Made by a program: the position numbers and the translations under genes
The notes under the pieces: model-generated
What the model was told of the DNA's origin: nothing
Database searches by the model: none
Seen by the model: the letters and a program-made list of their open reading frames with translations, nothing else
NCBI GenBank assembly: GCA_946415315.1
Contig: CAMKRZ010000005.1
Location: 93,298 to 157,297 of the forward strand
Reading direction: 5' to 3'
Source: an uncultured Lachnoclostridium sp.
Lineage (GTDB): Bacteria > Bacillota > Clostridia > Lachnospirales > Lachnospiraceae
DNA length: 64,000 bases
Shown: piece after piece, positions 34,359 to 44,000 of the stretch
Layout: every line of letters begins with the position of its first letter
Numbering within the stretch: position 1 is the stretch's first letter

Positions 34359-35690
34359 ATGTTGAGACGAAAAATGTATGACGAAATGCTGGCGTGGAAA
34401 AAAGCGCGCAGAACGGGGGAACTTCGAAAGTGTCTTTTGCTGTTGGGAGCAAGGCAGGTCGGCAAATCCTTTCTGGTAAGAGCTTTCGGAAACAAGGAGT
34501 ATTCTTCCTTCATCGAGATTGATTTTTTCCGTAACCGCGAGTTGAAGAAGATTTTTGACGGAGATCTGTCCCCGGAGGAAATCTACAAACGGTTATCGGT
34601 CAATGTTCCGGGCGTTCGGTTGATTCCGGGTGATACGTTGCTCTTCCTGGATGAGATTCAGTGCTGCGGGAATGCCAGAACGGCATTGAAATTTCTTGCG
34701 GAAGATATGCGGTTCGACGTGGTGGCTTCCGGCTTTTTGCTTGGGCTGTCCTATGGCGAGGATGCAGATGATACAGTTGAGATTCCCGCGTCGCTTCCTG
34801 TAGGCTATGAGCAGCAGTTGACGATGTACTCTCTGGATTTTGAGGAGTTTTTATGGGCGTATGGGTATGGGGAGGAGACAATCTGTCAACTGAAGGATTA
34901 CGTGATGTCAGAAGAAGCAATCCCCGTAAGTGTACATGAACGATTCGAAGGATTGTTCCGCGAGTTTATGGTTGTCGGCGGTATGCCGGAGGTCGTGAGT
35001 GATTTTGCCGTAAACAAGGATTTTAATCGAGTTTTTGATATTCAGAAAAGCCTCATCGATCAGTATCAGGACGACATCTCCAAGCATGCAAAAGGTTTGG
35101 AGAAGCAGTCTGTCAGGAGGTGCTATGACGCGGTTCCGAGGCAGTTGGCAAAAGAGATCAAAAAGTTTCAGTATTCTACGGTTGAAAAAGGGCAGACCCG
35201 CAGAAAATACGGCAACAGCGTAAAATGGCTTAAAGATTCCGGACTGGTAAACGTGTGTACAAATGTCTCGGAGCCTCTGATTCCTTTGATGGCAAATGAA
35301 AAGGATGAGCAGTTCAAACTGTACCTGAATGACACCGGTTTGCTTACGGCACTTTATGGATTCGAAACGAAAAAAGCGATAATAAATGACACGATCCGCG
35401 GAAACGCCAGGGGCGGAGTTTATGAGAATATTATTGCGGAGAGCCTTGTAAAAAGGGGATACAGCCTCCATTATTTCAAACCGAATGACAACAGCGAATT
35501 GGAGTTTCTGATTGAAAAGGACGGTGAAGTAGTTCCTGTTGAGGTGAAGGCCGGCAATACGGCATCCCCTTCCCTAAATCGGTTCATCGAGAATTATCAC
35601 CCGGGAATTGCATATAAACTGATTTCCGGTCGAAATGGGCAAAAAGATGTAAAAAGGACGCTGCCGCACTATTCCGTTATTTTTCTTTGA
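34359..35690 (+). CDS. AAA ATPase with C-terminal DUF4143 domain
   Basis: 443 residues. Walker A GARQVGKS (about 30-37), Walker B LLFLDEIQ (about 94-101), then the DUF4143 region. The C-terminus has the PD-(D/E)xK-like arrangement ELEFLIEKDGEVVPVEVKAG of a nuclease-type fold. The family is widespread and highly duplicated in gut anaerobes and archaea, often in accessory DNA, and its role is unsettled. AT-rich codon use and the adjacent repeat array suggest it arrived as a unit. The start could be the ATG at 34359 or at 34374; neither has a strong ribosome binding site. Confidence 0.85.
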   Translation: MLRRKMYDEMLAWKKARRTGELRKCLLLLGARQVGKSFLVRAFGNKEYSSFIEIDFFRNRELKKIFDGDLSPEEIYKRLSVNVPGVRLIPGDTLLFLDEIQCCGNARTALKFLAEDMRFDVVASGFLLGLSYGEDADDTVEIPASLPVGYEQQLTMYSLDFEEFLWAYGYGEETICQLKDYVMSEEAIPVSVHERFEGLFREFMVVGGMPEVVSDFAVNKDFNRVFDIQKSLIDQYQDDISKHAKGLEKQSVRRCYDAVPRQLAKEIKKFQYSTVEKGQTRRKYGNSVKWLKDSGLVNVCTNVSEPLIPLMANEKDEQFKLYLNDTGLLTALYGFETKKAIINDTIRGNARGGVYENIIAESLVKRGYSLHYFKPNDNSELEFLIEKDGEVVPVEVKAGNTASPSLNRFIENYHPGIAYKLISGRNGQKDVKRTLPHYSVIFL

Positions 35691-35756
35691 TTCATTGTGA
35701 ACAGCATTCCTTGCAAGTATCCCCGTCCCGTGATACACTGTGGAAAACCCGTTGGC

Positions 35757-35843
35757 ATGAACGGGTACCTGTACCGGTGCGTGATCACGGATGCCAACGG
35801 AGTCAAGACGGTTTCGGACACAGCCAAGCTTTTGTTAAAGTGA
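35757..35843 (+). pseudogene. Remnant of a bacterial Ig-like surface protein
   Basis: 28 codons reading NGYLYRCVITDANGVKTV then DTAKLLLK and a stop match the end of the Ig-like domains (YRCVVTDANG...) common in large Lachnospiraceae surface proteins. The frame continues upstream only to about 35730. There is no ribosome binding site, so this is debris of a lost gene. Confidence 0.6.
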
Positions 35844-35930
35844 AAAAGAAGCATTCTGTAACGGTTTGGGTGTCGGCACAGATACTGTGCAGAAAAGGAA
35901 ACTGAGACAGTGCGATAATAACGCTTTCAG

Positions 35931-35983
35931 GCAAGGGGCACCTTACGGCGCCCCTTGCGTTTTTCAGCCGGATTGATTATACT
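35931..35983 (+). promoter_or_regulatory. Terminator overlapping the metF promoter
   Basis: The hairpin GCAAGGGGC (35931-35939) / GCCCCTTGC (35950-35958) is followed by GTTTTTC. The same bases supply a possible -35, TTGCGT (35955-35960), with a 17-base spacer and TATACT (35978-35983) in front of metF. Nothing else is seen in 35844-35930. Confidence 0.6.
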
Positions 35984-36018
35984 GAGTGAAACACGCCAGA
36001 AGGGATAACAAAGGGGAT

Positions 36019-36909
36019 ATGAAGCTTTCCGAGATAATGAAAAACGGCAGAACAGCCTTCACGTTCGAGATCTTCCCGCCGAAGAAGGATATGCCGATCG
36101 AGACGATCTACAAAACGCTGGACGGACTGCAGGGGTTGCATCCGGATTTCATCAGCGTTACATACGGTGCGGGCGGAAGCGCCGCGGACACGAAGACTGC
36201 CGACATCGCGGAGATCATTCGCAAGAAGTACGGCATCGAGTCGGCGGTTCATTTGACGTGCCTTTACAACTCGAAGGAGGACATCGACCGCATCTGCGAG
36301 CAACTCCGGGAGCGCGGGATCGAGAATATCCTGGCGCTGCGCGGCGACCGCAATCCGAACGCGGAGCGCGAGGTGCAGACGGATTTTACGCATGCTTCCG
36401 ATCTGATCGCGTACCTGCGGACAAAGGGCGATTTCCACATTATGGGCGCCTGCTATCCGGAGGGACATATGGAGGCGGCATCGCTTGATGCGGACATCGA
36501 GAATCTGAAGAAGAAAGTGGACGCCGGTGCGGATCACCTGCTTTCGCAGCTGTTCTTCGATAACGACGCGTATTTCCGCTTCCTCGACAAGGCGCGCGCG
36601 GCAGGCATCAACGCCCCGATCGAGGCGGGCATCATGCCGTGCACGAGCAAAGCGTCGATCGAGCGTATGGTCACGATGTGCGGCGCGAGCATCCCGTCGA
36701 AATTTGCCCGCATGATGGCGCGCTATGAGGCGTATCCCGATGCGATCCGCGAGGGCGGTATCGCCTATGCCATCGACCAGATCATCGATCTGGTGTCGCG
36801 CGGCGTGGACGGCATTCACCTCTACACGATGAACAACCCTTACGTAGCGAAGCGCATCACGGACGCGGTTGCGCCGATGATCAACCCGGGACTGATCCGG
36901 CAGGAGTAA
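36019..36909 (+). CDS. metF: Methylenetetrahydrofolate reductase
   Basis: 296 residues, the bacterial MetF length. It begins FTFEIFPPKKD (catalytic Glu region) and has ISVTYGAGGS, LALRGDRNP and GVDGIHLYTMN, all typical. It reduces methylene-THF to methyl-THF for MetH. The start is the ATG at 36019 with AAAGGGGA upstream. It is followed after three bases by the MetH activation subunit and then metH, a complete methionine-synthesis operon. No SAM riboswitch or T-box is seen in front. Confidence 0.95.
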   Translation: MKLSEIMKNGRTAFTFEIFPPKKDMPIETIYKTLDGLQGLHPDFISVTYGAGGSAADTKTADIAEIIRKKYGIESAVHLTCLYNSKEDIDRICEQLRERGIENILALRGDRNPNAEREVQTDFTHASDLIAYLRTKGDFHIMGACYPEGHMEAASLDADIENLKKKVDAGADHLLSQLFFDNDAYFRFLDKARAAGINAPIEAGIMPCTSKASIERMVTMCGASIPSKFARMMARYEAYPDAIREGGIAYAIDQIIDLVSRGVDGIHLYTMNNPYVAKRITDAVAPMINPGLIRQE

Positions 36910-36912
36910 ACT

Positions 36913-37656
36913 ATGGTGGAAATGAAACCGATCCGGATGGATGAGGCCGCCCGGTACCTCGGGTACGGCGACACGAAGCCCGATGAGACGATCCTCGCGC
37001 TCATGAAAGAGTGTGAGGCGCCGCTTCTTGAGGCGTGCCATCCGGCGTACAGCGTGGGAATATTTGACATGGAGTGCTGCAGCGAGGACGAAGTGCGCCT
37101 CGCGGAGTGCGCGCTCACGCTGACAGGCAAAGATATTGTGAAGCATCTCGTCGGCTGCACGAAGGTCGCGCTCATGGCGGCGACGCTCGGACCGGGCGTG
37201 GATATGTTGCTGCGCCGGCTGCAATTGACGAGCATGCCGAAGGCGCTTCTTACGGACGCCATGGCGGGCGCTGCGATCGAACAGATCTGTGACGACATCC
37301 AGTCGGAACTTCAGGGGAAAATGCCCCTCTACCGCCAGACCTGGCGCTTCTCGCCGGGCTACGGAGACCTTCCGCTGGCGCTGCAGGACGAACTCCTCTC
37401 GGCCGTTGAGGCGAACAAGAGGATCGGTCTTGCGACGACGGACAGCCACATGCTCACGCCGCTCAAATCCGTGACGGCGATCATTGGTCTGCAGGATATG
37501 ACGAAGGAACTACGCAAGGTCGCGACCGAGGACGGCGACGCGATCTCCGCTCCGGTAGGAGCCTGCGCGGCAGGGGCGTGCGCCGGTTGCGCGTACCACG
37601 AAAGCTGCCTTTCAAGGCAGGATAAAACGACAGATGAGACAGATGTATTGCAATGA
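36913..37656 (+). CDS. MetH activation domain protein (B12-dependent methionine synthase reactivation subunit)
   Basis: 247 residues. The core TDSHMLTPLKSVTAIIG and the RFSPGYGDLPL segment match the activation (AdoMet-binding) domain that is normally the C-terminal part of MetH. The MetH encoded next lacks this domain, so the two proteins together make a complete enzyme. The C-terminus has a Cys cluster (CAAGACAGCAYHESC) that could bind a metal or Fe-S centre. The start lies three bases after metF, so it is translated from the same message. Confidence 0.88.
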   Translation: MVEMKPIRMDEAARYLGYGDTKPDETILALMKECEAPLLEACHPAYSVGIFDMECCSEDEVRLAECALTLTGKDIVKHLVGCTKVALMAATLGPGVDMLLRRLQLTSMPKALLTDAMAGAAIEQICDDIQSELQGKMPLYRQTWRFSPGYGDLPLALQDELLSAVEANKRIGLATTDSHMLTPLKSVTAIIGLQDMTKELRKVATEDGDAISAPVGACAAGACAGCAYHESCLSRQDKTTDETDVLQ

Positions 37657-37761
37657 TAATGCCCAATGACAGGTGTGTCGGCGATGGTTGAATGTCGCAG
37701 CGCAGCACCGTCTCCGGCAGACATTTTCCGAAGAATAACACCGCGGTAAGCGGAGGTGAAC

Positions 37762-40365
37762 ATGATTGATACCAGTAAAATTCTGATCCTTGACGGAGCG
37801 ATGGGAACGGAGCTTCAGGCGGCCGGACTGCCGGTCGGCGGGATCCCCGAGGTGTGGAACATCGAGCACCCCGAAGCGGTGACGGCGATCCATCGCCGTT
37901 ACATCGAAGCCGGTTCGCAGGTCGTTTACACGAACACGTTCGGAGCCAACCGCCTGAAAATGGCGAAGGCCGGATATCCGTTGCAGGCGCTGATCGTCGC
38001 TGCTATCGGCAACGCACGCGCGGCGGTCGTGGAGGCCGGAAGACCCGACGTGAAGGTGGCGTTTGACATCGGTCCGATCGGACGGCTGATCGAGCCCCTC
38101 GGGGACATGTCATTTGACGAAGCCTACGACATTTTCGCCGAGGAAATCCGCGCCGCGAAGGGCGCCGACATGATCGTCATCGAGACGATGAGCGACTTAA
38201 GCGAGGCGAAGGCGGCGGTGCTGGCGGCGAAAGAGAACTGCGATCTTCCCGTTTTCCTGACAATGAGCTTCGAGTCGAACTCGAGAACGTTCACGGGAAC
38301 GGCGATCGCCTCGATGGCGCTGACATTTTCCGACATGGGGATCGACGGGATCGGCATGAACTGCTCGCTCGGACCCGAGGAACTGCTGCCGATGGTGAAG
38401 GAGCTCTACACGTGCACGAAACTGCCGCTCGTGGTGAAGCCGAACGCCGGCCTGCCCGACCCGGCAACCAACAAGTACAACGTCTTCCCGGAGGATTTTG
38501 TGCAGATCATTCGGAAAATGCTCCCCTACGGCGTGTGCGCGGTCGGCGGCTGCTGCGGAACTTCGCCGGAGTACATCCGCGAGCTGACGCGCGTCGTGCG
38601 CGAGTGGGAGGCGGAACGCGACGCCTACGAGGCGGATAAGGCTGCAGGGGCGGCTGAGATGGCTCCCGAGGCGGACGGCGCTTCGGCTGAGGACGGCGGC
38701 TTCTACCCGGACGATTACGAAGAACTCACGACGCTTCGCAACACGCGCCCGACGGGTATCGCGTCCGCGAGCAAGACCGTGTGGTTCTCGGAGCCCCGCT
38801 GCATCGGCGAGCGCATCAACCCGACCGGTAAGAAGCGCTTCAAGGAGGCGCTGCAGAACGGTGATATGGATTACATTCTCGGACAGGCCATCTCCCAGGT
38901 GGAGGCGGGCGCCGAGATTCTGGACGTAAATGTCGGTCTTCCCGGCATCGACGAGACCGCGATGATGGTCCGCGTGATCCGCGAGCTGCAGGCGGTCGTC
39001 GACGTGCCGTTGCAGATCGACTCGAACAAGCCCGAGGTGCTGGAGGCAGCGCTTCGCATCTACTGCGGAAAGCCTCTGGTGAACAGTGTCAACGGCGAGG
39101 AGAAGAGCCTCTCGTCGATCCTTCCGCTTGTGAAAAAGTACGGTGCGGCAGTGGTAGGGCTCACGCTCGACGAAGCCGGCATCGGCGCGACGGCGGAGGA
39201 GCGCTTCGCGGTCGCGGAGAAGATCGTGTCCCGCGCGGAGGCGATCGGGATCCGCCGCGAGAATCTGCAGATCGACTGTCTGACGCTCACGGCGAGCGCG
39301 GAGCAGGCAGGTGTCGCGGAGACGCTGAAGGCGGTTGCAATGGTGCATGACAGGCTGCATCTGGGCGCGGTTTTGGGCGTTTCCAACGTGAGCTTCGGAC
39401 TTCCGAACCGCGATGTCATCAACACGGCATTTCTCACGATGGCGCTGCAGAACGGGCTTACGCTGCCGATCATGAACCCGAATTCCGAGGCGATGATGGG
39501 CGCTTTGCGCGCGTATCGTGTCCTGATGAATATTGATAAGAACTCGCTCGCTTACATGGATGCATACCGCGACTGGAAGCCGGCGCAGACCGTGGTTGTC
39601 GCGGCAGGCACAGCGGGCGTGCCCGGCGGAACAGGCCAGGCGGGCGGTGCGGCAGGCACTCCGGCGCAGGGCGGAGCCCACATCGGCGCTCCGGCTGGTG
39701 ATACGGTTGCCGCGGATATTGCAACCCGGCTCGGCGACGGCGCAGCCTCTCTGTACACGGCGGTCGTGCGTGGCCTTGCGGCCCAGGGAACGGAGCTTAC
39801 GAAGAGTCTGCTCGGCACGATGGATTCCATGGATATCGTCAACGGCGTTCTCATTCCGGCGCTCGACACGGTCGGCGCGGGCTTTGAGAGCGGCAGGCTG
39901 TTCCTGCCGCAGCTGATCCTGTCCGCTTCTGTCGTGCAGGGAGCATTTTCCGAAATAAAGAACCATATGCGCGCAAACGGCGCGGAAAATGTCAGCAAGG
40001 GCACGATCGTTCTCGCCACCGTCAAGGGCGACATCCACGACATCGGCAAGAACATCGTGAAAGTGTTGCTGGAAAATTACGGCTTCACCGTGGTCGACCT
40101 CGGCCGTGACGTGGAGATCGAAGCGGTTGTCGACGCGGCCCGCGAGACAGGCACGCCGCTCGTAGGACTTAGCGCGCTGATGACGACGACGCTGCCGAGC
40201 ATGCGCGACACGATCGTTGCGCTGCGCGAAGCCGGTCTTTCGTGCAAGGTTGTCGTGGGCGGCGCGGTGTTGACGCCGGAGTACGCAACGGAGATCGGTG
40301 CGGATTACTACGGGCGCGACGCGAAGGCGACGGTCGATATCGCGAAGGAAGTCTTCGGTTGCTGA
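37762..40365 (+). CDS. metH: Cobalamin-dependent methionine synthase without activation domain
   Basis: About 867 residues. An N-terminal homocysteine methyltransferase barrel (LDGAMGTELQ; zinc Cys in GMNCSLGP and GGCCGTSP) is followed by a pterin-binding domain (about 350-610: ERINPTGKKRFKEAL, DVNVGLPGIDE). A Gly/Ala-rich linker (about 618-645) leads to the cobalamin module with DIHDIGKN, whose His is the B12 ligand. The AdoMet activation domain is absent and is encoded upstream at 36913. GGAGG lies five bases before the ATG at 37762. One intergenic and four intragenic CATTTTCCG motifs occur in or next to this gene. Confidence 0.95.
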   Translation: MIDTSKILILDGAMGTELQAAGLPVGGIPEVWNIEHPEAVTAIHRRYIEAGSQVVYTNTFGANRLKMAKAGYPLQALIVAAIGNARAAVVEAGRPDVKVAFDIGPIGRLIEPLGDMSFDEAYDIFAEEIRAAKGADMIVIETMSDLSEAKAAVLAAKENCDLPVFLTMSFESNSRTFTGTAIASMALTFSDMGIDGIGMNCSLGPEELLPMVKELYTCTKLPLVVKPNAGLPDPATNKYNVFPEDFVQIIRKMLPYGVCAVGGCCGTSPEYIRELTRVVREWEAERDAYEADKAAGAAEMAPEADGASAEDGGFYPDDYEELTTLRNTRPTGIASASKTVWFSEPRCIGERINPTGKKRFKEALQNGDMDYILGQAISQVEAGAEILDVNVGLPGIDETAMMVRVIRELQAVVDVPLQIDSNKPEVLEAALRIYCGKPLVNSVNGEEKSLSSILPLVKKYGAAVVGLTLDEAGIGATAEERFAVAEKIVSRAEAIGIRRENLQIDCLTLTASAEQAGVAETLKAVAMVHDRLHLGAVLGVSNVSFGLPNRDVINTAFLTMALQNGLTLPIMNPNSEAMMGALRAYRVLMNIDKNSLAYMDAYRDWKPAQTVVVAAGTAGVPGGTGQAGGAAGTPAQGGAHIGAPAGDTVAADIATRLGDGAASLYTAVVRGLAAQGTELTKSLLGTMDSMDIVNGVLIPALDTVGAGFESGRLFLPQLILSASVVQGAFSEIKNHMRANGAENVSKGTIVLATVKGDIHDIGKNIVKVLLENYGFTVVDLGRDVEIEAVVDAARETGTPLVGLSALMTTTLPSMRDTIVALREAGLSCKVVVGGAVLTPEYATEIGADYYGRDAKATVDIAKEVFGC

Positions 40366-40388
40366 CACAGGGCTCAAGGAGAAGAGAC

Positions 40389-41039
40389 ATGTGTATTGTT
40401 TGGCTTAAAAAGCTACTTGGAAAGACGGATCAGGATGATCCGGCCCAATACAATCAAGAAGGTACGGAAGGAACTATGTTTTTGATCATCGGTCTCGGAA
40501 ACCCCGGGACAAAGTACGCGGGCACCAGACACAACATCGGCTGGGACGCGGTGACAGCGATCTCGGATGCGACAGGGATCGCGCTGAAGACGAAGGAGTG
40601 CAAGGGGATTACCGGCACGGGCGTCATCGACGGCGTGAAGGTGAAACTGGTGCAGCCGCAGACCTTTATGAACAACAGCGGCGAGTGCGTTCGCGCACTC
40701 ATGGATTTCTATAAAGTGCCGGCGGACGACATTCTCATCATCTGCGACGAGGTTTCGCTGCCGACCGGGCGGCTTCGCATCCGCGCCAAAGGAAGCGCGG
40801 GCGGGCACAACGGCATGAAGAGCATCATCACGCACATTGGCACGAGCGATTTCGCGAGACTGCGCATCGGCGTCGGGGAGAAGCCCGAAGGATGGGATCT
40901 TGCCGACCATGTGCTGGCTCATTTTCCGAAGGAGGAGGAGCCGACGGTGCGGGAAGCCCTGGCAAAGGCGCGGGACGCCGTGAGGTGTATTCTCTCGGAC
41001 GGCGTTGAGGCGGCGATGAACCGGTACAACGGAAACTGA
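40389..41039 (+). CDS. pth: Peptidyl-tRNA hydrolase
   Basis: The enzyme body starts FLIIGLGNPGTKYAGTRHNIGWD, with the catalytic His in TRHNIG, Asn in FMNNSG and Asp in CDEVSLPTG. It frees peptides from stalled peptidyl-tRNAs. Two starts are possible: ATG 40389 with AAGGAG (216 residues, adding a charged 29-residue N-terminal piece) or ATG 40476 with GGAAGGA (187 residues, the usual family length). The pth-mfd-PrsA order is the standard Firmicutes cluster. Confidence 0.93.
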   Translation: MCIVWLKKLLGKTDQDDPAQYNQEGTEGTMFLIIGLGNPGTKYAGTRHNIGWDAVTAISDATGIALKTKECKGITGTGVIDGVKVKLVQPQTFMNNSGECVRALMDFYKVPADDILIICDEVSLPTGRLRIRAKGSAGGHNGMKSIITHIGTSDFARLRIGVGEKPEGWDLADHVLAHFPKEEEPTVREALAKARDAVRCILSDGVEAAMNRYNGN

Positions 41040-41079
41040 CGAGAGCAACGTGGGGGAACACAGGTAACAGGAGTACAGC

Positions 41080-44000
41080 ATGAAGACATACACGGAGCCC
41101 CTGCGGGCGTCCAGAGAGTTTGAAGCGGTCAGCGAGCACCTTCGCCGCGGTGAGACACCCGTTCTGGTGACGGGATGTACGCCCGTGCAGAAGGCGCAGT
41201 TTATGTATGCCCTCGGTGAGCCGTTTGCGTACCGGTTGATCATCGCGGAGGACGACCTCAAGGCGAAAATCCTCTTCGAGGACTACCGCGAGTTCGATCC
41301 GGACACGGTCTACATGCCGGACAAGGATCTGATCTTCTTCAGCGCGGGCGTGCAGGGCAATGCGACGCTTCGGGAGCGCATGGGCGTGTTCCGCAGGATC
41401 GCGGAGGCGCAGGAGAACGGCAAGAGGCTCACGGTCGTCACGACAATCCGCACCGGGCTTGAGAAACTGCAGCCCCTGTCGGAGATCCTGGCGGCGCGGC
41501 TTACGGTGGCGCGGGATTCGGAGCTTCCTCCGACGGAGCTTGCGAAACGCCTCACGGAGATGAGCTACCGGCGCGTGGAGCAGGTGGAAATGGCGGGCGA
41601 GTTCGCCGTGCGAGGCGGCATCCTGGACGTATTTCCCGTGTCGCAGACCAACCCGTACCGCATCGAATTCTGGGGCGACGACATCGATGACATCAAGGTT
41701 TTTGACGCGGCGAGCCAGCGCTCGATCGAGCCGGTGGATGGCGTCACGATCTACCCCGCGGTCGAGCTCGTGCTGAGTGAGCAGGAACGGGAAGACGGCC
41801 TCAAGCGCATGGAACGCGACGCGAAAATGACGGCGGACAAACTCGACGCCGAGAAGCGTTACGATGAGGCGCACCATCTGCGCGTGACAGCCTCGGAGCT
41901 TGCGGACAACATCCGCTATCTGCCCGGGAGCGTGAACCTCGGGGCATTTATCGACTATTTCAAGAAGGACACCACCTCGTTCTTCTCGTATTTTCCGAAG
42001 GACACGATCGTGTTCCTCGACGAGCCGACCAATCAGGAGGAAAATGCGGAAGCCGTCGTCGCGGAGTACACGGAGAGCATGTCGGCGCGCCTCGCGGCGG
42101 GAAGTCTGCTGCCGGGACAGCTGCGCGCGCTCAATGACAACCGGCGTATGTTTGCGGAACTGGCGGCGCGGCGGACCGTGTCGCTCGCGACGTTTGTCGT
42201 GCGGGATCCGCTGATCGATTACCGACATCAGTACGACCTCGGCGTGCGCGCGATCTCGTCCTACGGCAAGAATCTGGAGGCGCTTGCGAAGGACCTCGCA
42301 TCCTTCAAGAAGAAGGGCTACCGGATGCTTCTCGTGTGCCCGTCACACACGAGGGCGAAAAATCTGGTGGGTGAGCTTGAGGAATACGGGGTGATCTCAT
42401 TTTACACGGAAGATCCCGCCCGCGTTGTCGGTGAGCGCGAGGTCATGATCGTGTACGGCAAGCTGCGAAGTGGTTTTGAGTATCCGCTTCTGAAGTTTGT
42501 GGTCATCACGGAGAGCGACATTTTCGGGCGCGAGCGCGCGAAGGCGGAGCGCAAGAAGAGCAACCGCAAGGCGCTCGACTACCATGAGCTGTCGAACGGC
42601 GATTATGTGATCCATGAAAATAACGGCGTCGGCATTTACCGCGGGCTCGTGCAGCTCACGAACGACAATGTGACGAAGGACTACGTGAAGGTTGAGTACG
42701 AGGGCGGCATCTGTTACGTGCCGGCGACGGGGCTCGACGTGCTGCAGAAGTACGCGGACGCGGATGCCGACAAGAAGCCGAAGATTAACAAGCTCGGCGG
42801 ACCGGAGTGGAAGAAGACCAAGGCGAAAGTCCAGAAGAGCGTGAACAACATCGCGCAGGAGCTGATCCAGCTGTACGCGCTGCGTTCGAGTCGCAAGGGC
42901 TTTGCGTACTCCCCGGACAAGGAGTGGCAGCGGGAGTTTGAGGAGTTGTTCCCGTTCGAGGAGACGGACGACCAGCTGCACGCCATCGCGGACACGAAGC
43001 GCGATATGGAGAGCGACCGCATCATGGATCGTCTGATCTGCGGCGATGTCGGATACGGCAAGACGGAGATCGCGCTGCGGGCGGCATTTAAGGCGGTTCT
43101 GGATGGCAAGCAGGTTGCCGTTTTAGTGCCGACGACAATCCTCGCGCAGCAGCATTACAATACATTTTCCCAGCGGCTGATGGATTTTCCGTGCCGCGTT
43201 GACATGCTGTCCCGCTTCCGCTCGAAGCAGGAGCAGGAGCGCACTGTTGCGGACATCCGCAAGGGTCTGGTAGACATCGTCATCGGCACGCACCGGCTGC
43301 TCTCGAAGGATGTGCAGTTCAAGAACCTGGGCCTTCTGGTCGTCGACGAGGAGCAGCGCTTCGGCGTCACGCACAAGGAGAAGATCAAGCAGCTGCGCAC
43401 GGACGTGGACGCGCTCACGCTGACGGCGACGCCGATCCCGCGGACGCTCCATATGAGCCTGATCGGCATCCGCGACATGAGCATTCTGGAGGAGCCGCCG
43501 CTCGATCGTCTGCCGATCCAGACGTTCGTAATGGAGTACAGCCCGGAGATTGCGCGCGAGGCGATCAACAGAGAACTTGCAAGAGAAGGGCAAGTGTATT
43601 ATATTTACAACAAGATCAACGGAATCTCGGAGGTCGCGGCGAAGCTGCAGGAACTCTGCCCCGAAGCCACGATCGCGTACGCGCACGGGCAAATGAACGA
43701 GCGCGAGCTCGAGAAGATCATGACGAAGTTCATCAACCGCGAGATCGATGTGCTGGTGTCGACTACCATCGTGGAGACGGGCATGGACATCAGCAACGTC
43801 AACACGATGATCATCGACGGCGCCGAGCGGCTCGGTCTTTCGCAAATGTACCAGCTTCGCGGGCGCGTCGGCCGCTCGAACCGCATCGCCTACGCGTTTC
43901 TGATGTACCGTCGGGACAAGGTGCTGACGGAGACGGCGGAGAAGCGCCTGGAAGCCATCCGCGACTACACGGAGCTCGGCGCGGGCTACCGCATTTCCAT

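Noticed and set aside
35844..36018. SAM riboswitch or T-box before metF
   Set aside because: The space is short and holds only a terminator and a promoter; no T-box consensus (GGGTGGNACCGCG) or SAM-box pairing was found.
37657..37761. Cobalamin riboswitch before metH
   Set aside because: Only about 100 bases are available and no B12-box-like sequence is present.
38197..40377. 726-codon open frame opposite metH, and similar long frames opposite prfC, mfd, dnaX and the STT3-like gene
   Set aside because: These follow from GC-rich third positions on the coding strand; the translations are Arg/His-rich without any domain, and the opposite strand encodes well-known proteins.
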